Assembly (NCBI GenBank): GCA_964506645.1
Contig: CAZDML010000062.1
Span: 1 to 11,579 of the forward strand
Length of the DNA: 11,579 nt
From: CAZDML01 sp964506645
GTDB lineage: Bacteria > Elusimicrobiota > Elusimicrobia > 2-01-FULL-59-12
Direction of reading: 5' to 3'
The notes under the pieces are model-generated. The model was not told where the DNA came from and did not search any database. It saw only the letters and a program-made list of their open reading frames with translations. How positions within the stretch are numbered: the first letter of the stretch is position 1; every line of letters begins with the position of its first letter. The translations under genes and the position numbers were made by a program. This document shows positions 1 to 7,425 of the stretch, one piece after another.

Positions 1-315
1 GCGGCTACCTGCGCGAGGGGCTGCGCGAGCGCCGCCACCGGCTCGGCCCGGCGATCTTCGAGATCGGCAGCGCCTACATCGAGAGCACCGACCTGGTGGG
101 CGACGGGCAGGCGGTCGTGCGCGAGACGGCCCGGCTGTGCGATGAGACGGTCCACCTGGCGGTGCTGGAGGGCCAGGATGTCCTCTACGTCGCCAAGCAG
201 GAGGGCACCCGCACCATCCGGATGGTCTCGGCGGTCGGGCGGCGCTTCCCCGCCTACGGCACCGGCGTCGGCAAGGTGCTGCTGGCCGGCCTGGGCGAGG
301 CCGAGCTGCTGCGGC
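1..315 (+). CDS. IclR-family regulator fragment, probably foreign to the rest of the window
   Basis: The reading frame beginning at base 3 is open from the window edge to about base 315. It gives an IclR-type effector-binding domain: the RLGPAIFEIGSAY stretch that follows the winged helix, then ETVHLAVLEGQDVLYVAKQEG, then VGRRFPAYGTGVGKVLLAGL. IclR proteins are about 250 residues; the N-terminal helix-turn-helix lies before the window and the C-terminal half is lost at the join. The family regulates catabolic genes in response to small ligands. Its base composition is far more GC-rich than everything after base 320, with GC-rich third positions typical of Actinomycetota. I infer contamination or a chimeric join rather than gene transfer, because the neighbouring ATPase is cut at exactly the same point. 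Confidence 0.85.
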
Positions 316-318
316 GAA
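309..318. other. Junction between two unrelated sequences (likely chimera)
   Basis: IclR coding (codon phase of base 3) ends here and ABC-ATPase coding (codon phase of base 313) begins here, in a different frame, with a sharp drop in GC content. Both proteins are cut mid-domain. The exact breakpoint is ambiguous within CTGCGGCGAA because either side could contribute these bases. No target-site duplication, transposase or tRNA is present to suggest a biological insertion. Confidence 0.85.
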
Positions 319-909
319 GTTTTTGTGGATGAACAGCCGATTTCGCAGATGGATGATAAGGCGCTGACCGAAGTGCAGGGCAAGTTCTCTTATGTGTTTC
401 AGTTGGCGGCGCTCTTTGACTCGCTCACGGTGGGAGAAAACGTAGCCTTTGGTCTTCGAAACCTCGGAGGCCATACGGAAGATGAGATTCAGGCGATGGT
501 GCGTGAAAAACTGGGGCTGGTCGGTCTGTCCGGTATTGAACATTTAAAGCCCGCCGAACTTTCCGGTGGCATGAAAAAGCGTGTGGCCATTGCCCGGGCC
601 ATCGCCATGAGCCCGAAATTCTTGCTTTATGATGAGCCGACCACGGGGCTCGATCCGATCATGTCGGATGTGATCAACGACCTGATCTTGCACCTGCAGA
701 GCAAACTGGGAACGACGGCGGTGGTTGTGACGCACGATATGAAGTCGGCGTACAAAATTTCTAATCGCATTGCGATGCTCTATGAAGGTAAAATCATTGA
801 AGTGAATACGCCCAACAACATCCAGAATTCTGACAATCCGGTGGTGAAACAGTTTGTGACCGGGTCTGCGGAAGGGCCGATTAAAATGAAAGTGCGAGCA
901 TTTGCGTGA
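313..909 (+). CDS. mlaF: Mla/MCE-system ABC transporter ATPase, 5'-truncated
   Basis: This is the cytoplasmic ATPase of an MCE-type lipid transporter that, with the permease MlaE and the MCE protein MlaD, moves phospholipids between the membranes. Visible motifs are the Q-loop (VFQLAALFDSLTVGENVAF), the ABC signature LSGGMKKR at 559-582, Walker B with catalytic Glu (FLLYDEP, Glu codon at 634) and the H-loop His (VVTHDM, codon at 733). The C-terminal DNPVVKQFVTGSAEGPI matches the MlaF-type tail. Walker A and roughly the first 70 residues are missing because the sequence joins foreign DNA at about 313; the longer open frame that begins at 142 is an artefact reading the IclR DNA out of frame. 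The stop overlaps the next start in GTGA. A permease gene (mlaE) would be expected upstream, outside the window. Confidence 0.85.
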   Translation, partial: GEVFVDEQPISQMDDKALTEVQGKFSYVFQLAALFDSLTVGENVAFGLRNLGGHTEDEIQAMVREKLGLVGLSGIEHLKPAELSGGMKKRVAIARAIAMSPKFLLYDEPTTGLDPIMSDVINDLILHLQSKLGTTAVVVTHDMKSAYKISNRIAMLYEGKIIEVNTPNNIQNSDNPVVKQFVTGSAEGPIKMKVRAFA

Positions 910-2327
910 GCGAAGCCACCGAATCCTTCAGCGAAGAGCGCCGTCGCGGTTTGTCGGCTGAAAGCAAGGTGGGGCTTTTTGTTCTGGCAGGGCTCTCCGT
1001 GCTTGTGATCAGCATTCTGATGCTGGGCGATGTTCATTTTAAGCCGATTCGGGAATACCGGCTTATTTTTAAGAACGTCGAAGGCATTTCCGATAAGTCG
1101 CCCGTCAAGATTTCCGGTGTTGATGTCGGCAATGTCCGCAGTATCAAGCTGCTCGACCATCACGCCGAACTCATTATCGCCATCGCCAAAGAAATTAAGG
1201 TGTACAAAAATGCGTCAGCCCGCCTGCGTTCGACCGGGATCATCGGAACTAAATTTATCGCGCTCAATGCCGGCTCCCCAGCCGCCGGACAGCCCGAGGA
1301 GGGCCAGCTTTTAAAGAACGGCGACACCATTATGGGCGAGGATGTGTTGGGATTTGATGAGCTTCTGGAACGTGTGGCCAAATCGATGGACGAAATCACA
1401 GGCGGCGGTAAGCTCGGCATGAATTTGAATGCCACCATGGAGAATCTGCATTCCATCACCGACTCGCTCAACGCCGCCGTTGGTAAGCAGCGGGTGTCCA
1501 TGGTGAACATTGTGAAGAATATCGAGGACTTTTCCGCCCATGCCAAGTCGGTCGGAGCGCATCTCGATGACATTCTCGAAAACAGCAAGCAGGACATGAA
1601 ATCCGCCATTCATCAACTCAAAGAAACGCTGGAGAAGATGAACGATATTCTGGGCAAGGTGCAGCGCGGTGAAGGGGCGATCGGCGCCTTGGTCAACGAC
1701 AAGCAGACCGGCGACGATCTCAAGCAGACCGTCAGCAACCTCAAGTCGACCAGCGAAGCGGCCAAAGAAGTGCTGTCTCGCTTTACCAAGGTGCGCGTGT
1801 ACTGGGAATTGGGCGCGCGGCAGGATTTCAAAGCGTCGGTCACGCGGGCGGATGTGGGTGTCCGCTTGGAACCTCGACCCAACAAGTTTTACAGCGTCGT
1901 GGGGCAAAATCTCATCAACGCGAAAACGTCGCACAACAGCGCCGTCGATTACGAACGCCAGAATACGGTCACAGCACTCATGGGCCGCCATTGGGGTCCG
2001 TTTACAGGGGCCATCGGGTTTGTGAAGTCGCGCGGTGGATTGGAATTGCGCTACCGACCGTTCCAAGATACCGAGATGCCAGTTTTAAATCGCGTAGAGT
2101 TCATGGCACAGGGGTCGGATTTTGGCCGAGAAGACACCATCAAAGGCCGAGCCTTCTCCAAACCGATTTATACGGCGGGTGCTCGTTACAAGCTCAACTC
2201 TTATTTGTCGGCGGGCATTCAGGCCGAGGATATTGCCGAAGTATCTGATTTAACGGGAACGTTTAATGTGGCCTTCGAAGACCGCGATGTGGCGTACTTG
2301 CTCGGGTTTGCGAGCTTTGCGAAATAA
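906..2327 (+). CDS. mlaD: MlaD-like MCE protein with long helical region and C-terminal beta-rich domain
   Basis: Lipid-binding MCE subunit of the Mla transporter, anchored in the inner membrane. The GTG start overlaps the ATPase stop by four bases. Layout of the 473 residues: short cytoplasmic N-terminus, one membrane helix about 22-41, MCE domain about 48-122 (FKNVEGISDKSPVKISGVDVG, then RLRSTGIIGTKFIAL), a long helical region about 145-292 including the family-typical RGEGAIGALVNDKQTGDDL, and a beta-strand-rich tail about 296-473 with alternating polar and hydrophobic residues, many aromatics and perhaps 10-12 strands. E. coli MlaD is under 200 residues, so this is a long form. In diderm Firmicutes (Veillonella parvula) MlaD is known to carry helices plus a C-terminal outer-membrane barrel, forming a transenvelope bridge. 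The same design is inferred here from strand periodicity only. Confidence 0.85.
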   Translation: MSEATESFSEERRRGLSAESKVGLFVLAGLSVLVISILMLGDVHFKPIREYRLIFKNVEGISDKSPVKISGVDVGNVRSIKLLDHHAELIIAIAKEIKVYKNASARLRSTGIIGTKFIALNAGSPAAGQPEEGQLLKNGDTIMGEDVLGFDELLERVAKSMDEITGGGKLGMNLNATMENLHSITDSLNAAVGKQRVSMVNIVKNIEDFSAHAKSVGAHLDDILENSKQDMKSAIHQLKETLEKMNDILGKVQRGEGAIGALVNDKQTGDDLKQTVSNLKSTSEAAKEVLSRFTKVRVYWELGARQDFKASVTRADVGVRLEPRPNKFYSVVGQNLINAKTSHNSAVDYERQNTVTALMGRHWGPFTGAIGFVKSRGGLELRYRPFQDTEMPVLNRVEFMAQGSDFGREDTIKGRAFSKPIYTAGARYKLNSYLSAGIQAEDIAEVSDLTGTFNVAFEDRDVAYLLGFASFAK

Positions 2328-2330
2328 CCA

Positions 2331-3725
2331 ATGAAAACCAAGACCAAAACATCGTTTCGTTGTCAGAACTGCGGGTATGCCACGCTGCGCTGGCTCGGGC
2401 GTTGCCCGGAATGTGAAAGCTGGAATTCCTTTGTCGAAGAGCAGGATGTGGAAGCGCCGAAGGGGAGTGCGCGGGCACGGCCTTTAACGGCTTTTTCATC
2501 GGAAGTCGTAGCGCTTGATGATGTGGCGCTCGACCGTGTCCAACGGACAGCCAGCGGCGTCGCAGAATTTGACCGTGTGGTCGGTGGCGGAGTAGTGCCG
2601 GGATCGATGGTGCTTTTGGGCGGGGCTCCAGGCATCGGTAAATCGACGCTCATGCTGCAAGTGGCTGACGGTTTATCTCGCACGCTGGGCAAAGGACTTT
2701 ATATTTCCGGTGAGGAATCGCTGCAGCAGGTGAAGGACCGCGCGCATCGGCTGCAACTCAAAGCGTCGGGGCTGTATCTGGTCTCGGAGACCGAATTGTC
2801 CAAGATGACCGAGGCCATCGATAAGGTGAAACCGAGCTTTTGTATTGTGGATTCCATTCAAACGACCTATCGCGAAGACCTCGCAAGCGCGCCGGGATCG
2901 GTGGGGCAAGTGCGCGAATGTGCGGCCGAGCTTTTGCGGCTCATCAAGTCGCGTGGGATTACACTTTTTTTGCTTGGGCATGTGACCAAAGAGGGCGATC
3001 TCGCCGGTCCTCGTGTGCTCGAGCATATTGTGGATACCGTGCTGTATTTCGAAGCCGAGCGCGAGCAGACGTTCCGTCTTCTGCGCTCGTATAAAAACCG
3101 TTTTGGATCGACGCATGAAGTCGGCGTCTTCCGTATGAGTGGTCAGGGACTGCTCGGTGTGAAAAGCCCGTCAGAAATTTTCTTGAGCGAACGACATCCC
3201 GGACCGGGCGCGGTGGTTGTTTCTAGCCTCGAAGGCACGCGTCCGGTGATGCTGGAAGTGCAGGCGCTCGTCACGCGGACCCATTTTGGTTTTCCAAAGC
3301 GTATGGTGACGGGCTACGATTTAAACCGAGCGCTCCTGTTGATTGCCGTTTTGGAAAAGCGTCTCGGCCTTCATTTGGAGACGGAAGATATTTTTGTGAA
3401 CATTGTGGGGGGTATGAAAGTGAAAGAACCCGCCATCGATTTGGGTGTGGCATTGGCCATCGCCAGTGCGCATCGAAACCAAGCGCTGGACCCGCATACG
3501 GTCTGGATTGGAGAAGTCGGCCTGGGAGGAGAAGTACGATCCGTCGGTGCCTTGCCTGTTCGTCTCATGGAAGCGGCACAATTGGGATTTAAGCGAGCCG
3601 TTGTCCCTGTGCGCAGCTTGAAAGAGGCGCGCGACGAAATTCGTCACTTGGCGCTGGAGGTTTACGGCGTTTCATCTCTGTCCGAGGCTTTACAAGAACA
3701 TGGAAATAGAAGGGGGCAATCATGA
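2331..3725 (+). CDS. radA: DNA repair protein RadA (Sms)
   Basis: DnaB-like, RecA-related ATPase that processes recombination intermediates and branch migration. The full-length product of 464 residues fits the usual 450-460. The N-terminal zinc finger uses Cys11, Cys14, Cys25 and Cys28 (CQNC and CPEC). Walker A is GGAPGIGKST at about 97-106 and Walker B FCIVDS at about 170-175. The RadA-specific KNRFG motif is intact at 255-259. The C-terminal third is the Lon-protease-like domain, carrying KVKEPAIDL in place of the Lon catalytic serine motif, as is normal for RadA. The ATG lies 3 bases after the mlaD stop with no clear Shine-Dalgarno sequence, suggesting coupled translation; its own stop overlaps the next start (ATGA). 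Confidence 0.97.
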   Translation: MKTKTKTSFRCQNCGYATLRWLGRCPECESWNSFVEEQDVEAPKGSARARPLTAFSSEVVALDDVALDRVQRTASGVAEFDRVVGGGVVPGSMVLLGGAPGIGKSTLMLQVADGLSRTLGKGLYISGEESLQQVKDRAHRLQLKASGLYLVSETELSKMTEAIDKVKPSFCIVDSIQTTYREDLASAPGSVGQVRECAAELLRLIKSRGITLFLLGHVTKEGDLAGPRVLEHIVDTVLYFEAEREQTFRLLRSYKNRFGSTHEVGVFRMSGQGLLGVKSPSEIFLSERHPGPGAVVVSSLEGTRPVMLEVQALVTRTHFGFPKRMVTGYDLNRALLLIAVLEKRLGLHLETEDIFVNIVGGMKVKEPAIDLGVALAIASAHRNQALDPHTVWIGEVGLGGEVRSVGALPVRLMEAAQLGFKRAVVPVRSLKEARDEIRHLALEVYGVSSLSEALQEHGNRRGQS

Positions 3726-4708
3726 TGATGTGGATTATGCGGTTGCTCACCATTCTGGTCTTTCCCATCATTGGATGGTTCAAAATATCCAGTGATGCAA
3801 AAGGTATTGGAGTCGGCGTGGTCGCGGCACTCTTTATCATTGGGGTTGAAATTATTATCGAGCGAGTGCCGCTCGGCCATCTGCTCTTCGGAATTATCGG
3901 TGGTGGGCTAGGTCTTATCTTTGCATGGTTTATTCACGAGGCTATTTTACTCGTGGGAGAACCGCACTTGTCGGAGATGGTTAATAAATACATTCCGTAC
4001 ATGTATCTCGTGCTGACGTATCTGGGCATGGTGATCGCCGTGCGTAGGCAGCAGGAACTCGAACAGCTCGACCGCGGGGATATTCCCGCCAAAGGGCGCT
4101 TGCGCCGCGGGCTCGACATCAAAGTGCTCGATACTTCGGCCATTATTGATGGTCGCGTGGCGGACGTCTTTGAAACCAAGTTCCTGACGGGTCCCATTGT
4201 GGTCGCGCGTTTTGTGCTCAAAGAGCTGCAGGGGATTGCAGATTCTTCCGATAACATTAAACGGGCGCGGGGTCGCCGGGGTTTGGACATCTTGCAGCGG
4301 CTCCAGGATCATCCGGATATTCAGGTCAAAATCTACGATAAGGACTTTATGGATATTTCGGATGTCGACGGAAAATTGGTGGCTTTGGCCAAAGAACTGG
4401 ATGCCAAGGTGATTACGACCGACTTTAATCTCAATAAAGTCGCGGCACTTCAGGGCGTCACGGTGCTCAACATCAACGACCTGTCCAATGCGCTTAAACC
4501 CGCTGTGCTTCCGGGCGAGCAAATGATTATCTTTGTCGCTAAAGAAGGAAAGGAACGCGAACAGGGCGTGGGCTATTTGGATGACGGCACCATGGTCGTG
4601 GTGGAAGAAGGCCGTCGTTTGGTCGGCAAGAAAGTCGATGTGCTTGTCACCTCGGTTCTGCAGACTTCAGCGGGGCGCATGATCTTCACCAAGATCAAAG
4701 AGGGATGA
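3722..4708 (+). CDS. Membrane-anchored PIN-TRAM domain protein (YacL-like putative RNase)
   Basis: Predicted integral-membrane nuclease related to Bacillus YacL. Of 328 residues, about 1-108 form four hydrophobic segments (about 5-20, 30-45, 51-78, 91-107). The PIN domain follows at about 130-258 with the expected acidic metal ligands: Asp137 (VLDTSAIIDGR), Glu169 (LKELQ), Asp214/Asp216 (DVDGK) and Asp234 (ITTDFNLN). A TRAM RNA-binding domain occupies about 263-326 (GVGYLDDGTMVVVEEGRRLVGK). PIN domains of this type cleave single-stranded RNA, but the physiological target of YacL-like proteins is not well established. The start is supported by a purine-rich AGAAGGGGG at 3708-3716 and by overlap with the radA stop. 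A radA-PIN/TRAM-ispD-ispF order is familiar from many bacteria. Confidence 0.93.
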   Translation: MMMWIMRLLTILVFPIIGWFKISSDAKGIGVGVVAALFIIGVEIIIERVPLGHLLFGIIGGGLGLIFAWFIHEAILLVGEPHLSEMVNKYIPYMYLVLTYLGMVIAVRRQQELEQLDRGDIPAKGRLRRGLDIKVLDTSAIIDGRVADVFETKFLTGPIVVARFVLKELQGIADSSDNIKRARGRRGLDILQRLQDHPDIQVKIYDKDFMDISDVDGKLVALAKELDAKVITTDFNLNKVAALQGVTVLNINDLSNALKPAVLPGEQMIIFVAKEGKEREQGVGYLDDGTMVVVEEGRRLVGKKVDVLVTSVLQTSAGRMIFTKIKEG

Positions 4709-5388
4709 AAGACACCGCCGTCGTGCTCGTGGCCGGAGGCAAAGGCCTGCGCTTCGGCGGGCCTGTGCGTAAACAATACCTAGCGCTGGAAGGGCGACCG
4801 CTGGTCTGGTGGTCAATTCGGGCGTTTGAACGGGCCGCGTCGGTGGCTGTGATCATCCTGGTGGTTCCTGCGGACGATATTCCTTCATTAATTAAGACCA
4901 GTCGAAGCTGGGGATTCAAGAAATTGGCCCTGATCGTTCCAGGGGGGGCCGCACGCTCTGACTCGGTTCGTAATGGTCTGGTTGCCGTTTCACCGCGGCT
5001 GCGCTACGTTGCTGTTCATGATGCGGTGCGGCCGCTCATCACCTCCGAGATCATTGAGAAGACGATTGCTGTGGCACGGCGCTCCCGCGCCGCCATCGCT
5101 GCGATCCCGAGCAAAGACACGGTCAAAATTGTTAATGCGGCCGGAGTCATTCAGTCTTCTCCTAAACGGGAGACCGTGTGGCTCGCCCAGACGCCTCAGG
5201 TGTTTGAGCGAAAACTCCTGGAGCGTGCGCATCACCAGGGGCGGGCGCTGACCGTGACGGACGATGCCCAGCTCGTCGAAAAACTGGGAACGCGCGTCAA
5301 AGTCGTAGAAGCCTCGCCCGAAAATATGAAAGTGACGTATCCGCTCGACGCAGCCGTAGCGCGCATTATTCTGAAGGGACGATCATGA
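4705..5388 (+). CDS. ispD: 2-C-methyl-D-erythritol 4-phosphate cytidylyltransferase
   Basis: Third enzyme of the MEP isoprenoid pathway: couples CTP and MEP to give CDP-ME plus pyrophosphate, in the cytoplasm. It is full length at 227 residues. The N-terminal nucleotide-binding loop VAGGKGLRFGG followed by RKQYL supplies the catalytic Arg16 and Lys23 (equivalent to Arg20 and Lys27 of E. coli). Further family motifs are VHDAVRPLI, AIPSKDTVK, LAQTPQVF, VTDDAQLVE and ENMKVTYPLD near the C-terminus. The start overlaps the PIN-TRAM stop (ATGA) and has GAGGG just upstream. It is followed directly by ispF, the pathway partner two steps later. ispE is not in the window. Confidence 0.97.
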   Translation: MKDTAVVLVAGGKGLRFGGPVRKQYLALEGRPLVWWSIRAFERAASVAVIILVVPADDIPSLIKTSRSWGFKKLALIVPGGAARSDSVRNGLVAVSPRLRYVAVHDAVRPLITSEIIEKTIAVARRSRAAIAAIPSKDTVKIVNAAGVIQSSPKRETVWLAQTPQVFERKLLERAHHQGRALTVTDDAQLVEKLGTRVKVVEASPENMKVTYPLDAAVARIILKGRS

Positions 5389-5870
5389 CATCCAAGTATC
5401 GCGTAGGCATCGGTTACGACATTCACCGATTTAAAAAAGGGCGTCCGCTCTGGCTGGGGGGGATTCTCATTAAAGATGCGCGCGGGCTCGATGGCCATTC
5501 CGATGCGGACGCGTTGATGCACGCGATCATTGATGCTCTTCTTGGGGCTGCGGGTCTGCCGGACATCGGTCACTATTTCCCTCCGGGCGACCCCAAGACA
5601 AAAAATATTCCCAGCGCTGCGATGCTCGACCGTGCGCTCAGTGAGACGTACCGGCGCGGTTATCGCGTGGTGAATGTCGATTCCACTATTGTGACTGAAA
5701 AACCAAAAATTGCCCCGTACCGGGATGCCATGCGCGAACGCATTGCGAAGTTGCTGAAAATCTCACCCCTCGATGTTCAGGTCAAAGGCAAAACCAACGA
5801 AGGCCTCGATGCCGTCGGAAAGGGCACGGCGCTGGCGGCCCATGCCGTGATTCTTCTGCAAAGCCGATGA
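5385..5870 (+). CDS. ispF: 2-C-methyl-D-erythritol 2,4-cyclodiphosphate synthase
   Basis: Converts CDP-ME 2-phosphate to ME-cyclodiphosphate with release of CMP in the MEP pathway; the family works as a trimer with an active-site zinc. It is full length at 161 residues. The metal ligands Asp12 and His14 sit in GYDIHR and His46 in GHSDADALMHA. Downstream are LPDIGHYFPPGDP, IVTEKPKIAPY and the CMP-binding VKGKTNEGLDAVGKG. ATGA overlap with ispD upstream and with cysS downstream; GAAGGGAC lies just before the start. Confidence 0.97.
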   Translation: MTSKYRVGIGYDIHRFKKGRPLWLGGILIKDARGLDGHSDADALMHAIIDALLGAAGLPDIGHYFPPGDPKTKNIPSAAMLDRALSETYRRGYRVVNVDSTIVTEKPKIAPYRDAMRERIAKLLKISPLDVQVKGKTNEGLDAVGKGTALAAHAVILLQSR

Positions 5871-7303
5871 GTGTTCAAATTTACAACACCCTCACCCAGA
5901 AAAAAGAACACTTTGAGCCTATCAACGGGAAAGAAGTGCGCATGTATGTCTGCGGCATCACGCCCTACGACGTTTGTCATGTCGGGCATGCACGCTGCTA
6001 TGTGGTCTTTGATATTGTTCGCCGCGTCCTGACGGCGGAAGGCTATCAAGTCCGCTTTGTGCAGAATTTCACAGACGTTGACGATAAAATCATTGCTCGT
6101 GCCGTAGAACGGAAGATCTCTACTACGGAGCTCGTGAAGCAGAATATCGAGGACTTCTTTAACAAGATGGATGCCCTCGGCGTGCAGCGGGCCGACGTCT
6201 ATCCCAAGGTCACGGAGCATATTCCTGACATTATTGCGCTCATCCGTAAGCTGGTCGACAAGAAAGTGGCTTACCGGCTGGATAACGATGTGTACTTCTC
6301 GGTAAAAAAATTCCCGTCCTACGGAAAACTCTCCAAAAAACCACTGGATCAGCTTCAATCCGGCGCACGGGTCGATATTAATAAGGAAAAACAGGACCCG
6401 CTGGATTTTGCTTTATGGAAAGGCACCAAGCCCGGTGAGCCGGACGACGTATCCTGGGATTCGCCCTGGGGAAAAGGACGTCCGGGGTGGCACATTGAGT
6501 GCTCGGTGATGTCACTCAAACACTTGGGGGCCAATTTTGATATTCATGGCGGCGGTCTCGACCTCATTTTCCCGCACCATGAAAACGAAATTGCTCAATC
6601 GGAAGCCGCCACGGGTCTTGCCTTTGCCAATGTCTGGATTCATAACGGTTTTGTAACGATCAATCGCGAGAAAATGTCCAAGTCGCTGAATAATTTCTTT
6701 ACCCTCTCGGAAGTCTTTGCACAGTATCATCCGAGCGTGGTGCGTTATATGCTTTTGTCCGTGCATTACCGCTCGCCCCTCGATTTCTCGACGGAAATTC
6801 TCGAACAGGCCCGGGCAGCCCGCTCCAAAATGATGGATACGATTGCCCGGGCCACCTTTGTAGTCCGCAAACAAAGCCAGGGGGTCGACACAGATAAGTC
6901 TCTGCCTTCCGCTTTTGTCATCGAAGTCGAAAAAGTCGTCCAGGATTTTCATAATGCCCTGCGCGATGACTTTAATACGCCGGAAGCCTTGGGCGCCCTC
7001 CATCGTTTGGCGGGGATGCTGGAAAAGGAATTCAGCGGCAACACGGTCACGCTGACCTCGGTTCGTTACCTTCTCGAACGCCTGCAGGCGGTGTCGCAGC
7101 TTCTGGGGCTGGATTTCTTTTCCTTTATGCAGAGCGTGTTTGTGCCTGCCGAAGTCAGTGAACTCGCGCAAAAGCGTGAGGAGGCTCGCCAGAACAAACT
7201 CTGGAAAGAAGCCGATGCCTATCGCAAAGCCATTCTGGAGCGGGGCTATGTGGTCGAAGATACCGCCCAAGGCCCCCGGCTTCTACCGAAAGCCAGTCAC
7301 TGA
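5867..7303 (+). CDS. cysS: Cysteinyl-tRNA synthetase
   Basis: Class I aminoacyl-tRNA synthetase that charges tRNA-Cys. The product of 478 residues matches the usual 460-480. The HIGH signature appears as HVGH at 38-41 and KMSKS is intact at 269-273. The four zinc ligands that give cysteine selectivity are Cys29, Cys212, His237 and Glu241, with the same 25- and 4-residue spacing between the last three as the E. coli enzyme (209, 234, 238). WHIECSVMS and HGGGLDLIFPHHENE are family hallmarks, followed by the DALR-type helical tail. The common CGPTVYD is CGITPYD here, a mild variation. ATGA overlap with ispF; tandem stops TGA and TAA at the end. The ispD-ispF-cysS order is common in bacteria. Confidence 0.97.
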   Translation: MSVQIYNTLTQKKEHFEPINGKEVRMYVCGITPYDVCHVGHARCYVVFDIVRRVLTAEGYQVRFVQNFTDVDDKIIARAVERKISTTELVKQNIEDFFNKMDALGVQRADVYPKVTEHIPDIIALIRKLVDKKVAYRLDNDVYFSVKKFPSYGKLSKKPLDQLQSGARVDINKEKQDPLDFALWKGTKPGEPDDVSWDSPWGKGRPGWHIECSVMSLKHLGANFDIHGGGLDLIFPHHENEIAQSEAATGLAFANVWIHNGFVTINREKMSKSLNNFFTLSEVFAQYHPSVVRYMLLSVHYRSPLDFSTEILEQARAARSKMMDTIARATFVVRKQSQGVDTDKSLPSAFVIEVEKVVQDFHNALRDDFNTPEALGALHRLAGMLEKEFSGNTVTLTSVRYLLERLQAVSQLLGLDFFSFMQSVFVPAEVSELAQKREEARQNKLWKEADAYRKAILERGYVVEDTAQGPRLLPKASH

Positions 7304-7310
7304 TAAATAA

Positions 7311-7423
7311 CCAATGACCAAATTCCAAACTCCAAACAAATTCCAATCACCAAACCAAAAAACAGGTTTGGAATTTTCCTTTTGGAGCTTATTTGGAACG
7401 TGGTATTTGGAACTTGGAATTTA
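7311..7423. repeat. Imperfect inverted repeat of TTCCAA/TTGGAA words between cysS and rlmB
   Basis: The left arm (about 7311-7364) is written almost entirely in CCAAA/TTCCAA words and the right arm (about 7366-7423) in TTTGGAA/TTGGAA words. The two arms are approximate reverse complements: AAATTCCAA near 7319-7327 pairs with TTGGAATTT near 7414-7422. At its tip is a perfect 7-bp hairpin, CCAAACC (7350-7356) with GGTTTGG (7365-7371), followed by AATTTT, which could act as a weak terminator for the cysS operon. The composition is unlike either flanking gene. It resembles low-complexity palindromic intergenic repeats I recall from several uncultured phyla; copy number in this genome is unknown. 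Confidence 0.75.
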
Positions 7424-7425
7424 AT

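Noticed and set aside
142..909. A single 255-residue ABC-type open frame
   Set aside because: Its first ~57 codons read the IclR DNA in the wrong frame; only the part from about 313 is ABC ATPase, so the full frame is an artefact of the join.
1311..2066. Long reverse-strand open frame inside mlaD (and similar ones in radA, ispF/cysS and cysS)
   Set aside because: They lie wholly opposite well-supported genes, have no family motifs and arise from codon bias of the forward genes.
7393..7425. TTG at 7393 as the rlmB start
   Set aside because: It would add residues encoded by the inverted repeat; the RlmB family begins directly with the short stretch before YGRQPIWE, matching the ATG at 7426.
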